Positions 4,630-5,235 of a stretch of DNA of 5,235 nucleotides are shown one piece after another. A model generated the notes under the pieces. The model ran no database searches and was not told the origin of the DNA. It saw nothing but the letters and a program-made list of their open reading frames with translations. Both the position numbers and the translations under genes were made by a program. The stretch's first letter is position 1. The number at the start of each line of letters is the position of its first letter. The stretch comes from Porticoccaceae bacterium. GTDB lineage: Bacteria; Pseudomonadota; Gammaproteobacteria; Pseudomonadales; Porticoccaceae. Where the stretch lies: assembly GCA_017858295.1 (NCBI GenBank), contig JAFMBU010000122.1:1-5235 (forward strand). Direction: 5' to 3'.

Positions 4630-5235
4630 ATGAAAGCATTAGTCAAAAGGAATTCCACCGTTGGCCTCTGGTTAGAAGATGTGCCCGAACCGAAAATGGG
4701 CATCAATGATGTTCTGATCAAAGTTAAACGCACTGCCATCTGCGGCACTGATATGCATATCTATAACTGGGATAGCTGGGCTCAGGAAACCATTCCCGTA
4801 CCCATGGTAGTGGGGCATGAGTTTGTTGGGGAGATTGTCGATGTGGGTTCCAATGTAAATGATTTTCGTCCCGGGCAAATTGTCTCGGGAGAGGGGCATG
4901 TGGTCTGTGGTCGCTGCCGTAACTGTCTTGCCGGCCGCCGCCATCTCTGCGCCCACACTAGTGGAATAGGGGTGGACCGACCCGGAGCCTTTGCCGAATA
5001 TCTGGTGCTGCCCATGTCAAATGTCTGGGAGCATCGCCCCGATATAGATCTGGATGTGGCGGCGCTCTTTGATCCTCTAGGCAACGCGGTACATACCGCA
5101 CTGCAATACGATCTGCTCGGCGAGGACGTGCTGATTACTGGAGCCGGGCCCATTGGCGCTATGGCTGCAGCAGTCTGCCGTCATGCCGGTGCGCGCAATG
5201 TGGTGATCACCGATATCAATCCCCAACGCCTGGAA
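4630..5235 (+). CDS. tdh: L-threonine 3-dehydrogenase, N-terminal 202 residues (cut by window end)
   Basis: The enzyme oxidises L-threonine with NAD+ to 2-amino-3-ketobutyrate in the cytoplasm; Kbl then splits that into glycine and acetyl-CoA. It is a zinc-dependent medium-chain dehydrogenase. Visible residues share the numbering of the E. coli enzyme as I recall it: catalytic zinc ligands Cys38 (ICGTD), His63 and Glu64 (VVGHE), structural zinc ligands Cys93, Cys96, Cys99 and Cys107, and His90 in GEGH, a position linked to threonine specificity. The Rossmann motif GAGPIG spans 171-176, and Asp195 ends the second strand, as expected for NAD rather than NADP. The family is about 341 residues, so roughly 140 are missing beyond the edge; this is not a natural truncation. 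The start matches the family (MKAL) and has AGGGA at 4616-4620, 9 bases upstream. The gene is divergent from the XRE/cupin regulator, its likely controller. kbl is expected nearby but was not seen. Confidence 0.96.
   Translation, partial: MKALVKRNSTVGLWLEDVPEPKMGINDVLIKVKRTAICGTDMHIYNWDSWAQETIPVPMVVGHEFVGEIVDVGSNVNDFRPGQIVSGEGHVVCGRCRNCLAGRRHLCAHTSGIGVDRPGAFAEYLVLPMSNVWEHRPDIDLDVAALFDPLGNAVHTALQYDLLGEDVLITGAGPIGAMAAAVCRHAGARNVVITDINPQRLE

Noticed and set aside
4672..5153. Minus-strand open frames opposite tdh
   Set aside because: Both are antisense to residues that include all the zinc ligands of threonine dehydrogenase; they are shadow frames.
1..5235. Mobile element, defence island, CRISPR, tRNA or rRNA
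   Set aside because: No transposase, integrase, terminal repeats, direct-repeat array or RNA-gene signature was seen; all long frames are explained by housekeeping, transport and metabolic genes.

Overview
The window looks like ordinary chromosomal DNA from a gammaproteobacterium, probably a marine or aquatic heterotroph. The RhlE helicase core and the threonine dehydrogenase closely resemble their Escherichia coli counterparts as I remember them, and base composition is roughly balanced with no patch of foreign-looking DNA. This lineage call is an inference; no rRNA or lineage marker is present. I see no transposase, integrase, CRISPR array, tRNA, rRNA, phage or defence gene.

Layout, left to right: (1) 1-111, the upstream region of the first gene, with a small overlapping upstream reading frame. 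(2) 112-1716 (+), a complete RhlE-type DEAD-box RNA helicase with a long Arg/Gly/Asn-rich disordered tail. (3) 1717-1813, a gap with a possible short terminator and a strong RNA-type hairpin. (4) 1814-3379 (+), a complete SulP-family anion transporter with a C-terminal STAS domain. (5) 3380-3523, a gap with alternative hairpins, ending in a hairpin that covers the ribosome-binding site of the next gene. (6) 3524-3892 (+), a small four-helix membrane protein of unknown function that starts with GTG. (7) 3918-4496 (-), an XRE/cupin transcription regulator, convergent with the membrane protein. (8) 4497-4629, a divergent promoter region with a 24-bp near-palindrome. (9) 4630-5235 (+), the first 202 codons of L-threonine 3-dehydrogenase, cut by the window edge.

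The clearest functional unit is the divergent regulator/tdh pair. A SutR-like helix-turn-helix plus cupin regulator is transcribed away from tdh, and the near-palindrome between them overlaps candidate promoter elements for both genes. This fits a local, autoregulated switch for threonine breakdown to glycine and acetyl-CoA (with Kbl, expected nearby but not seen). The helicase, the transporter and the small membrane protein share a strand but are separated by structured gaps of about 97 and 144 bases, so a tight operon is not indicated. The most interesting non-coding signals are RNA hairpins: one with a GUGA tetraloop before the transporter, and one that masks the Shine-Dalgarno of the membrane protein. 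I find no convincing evidence for a wholly new multi-gene system.
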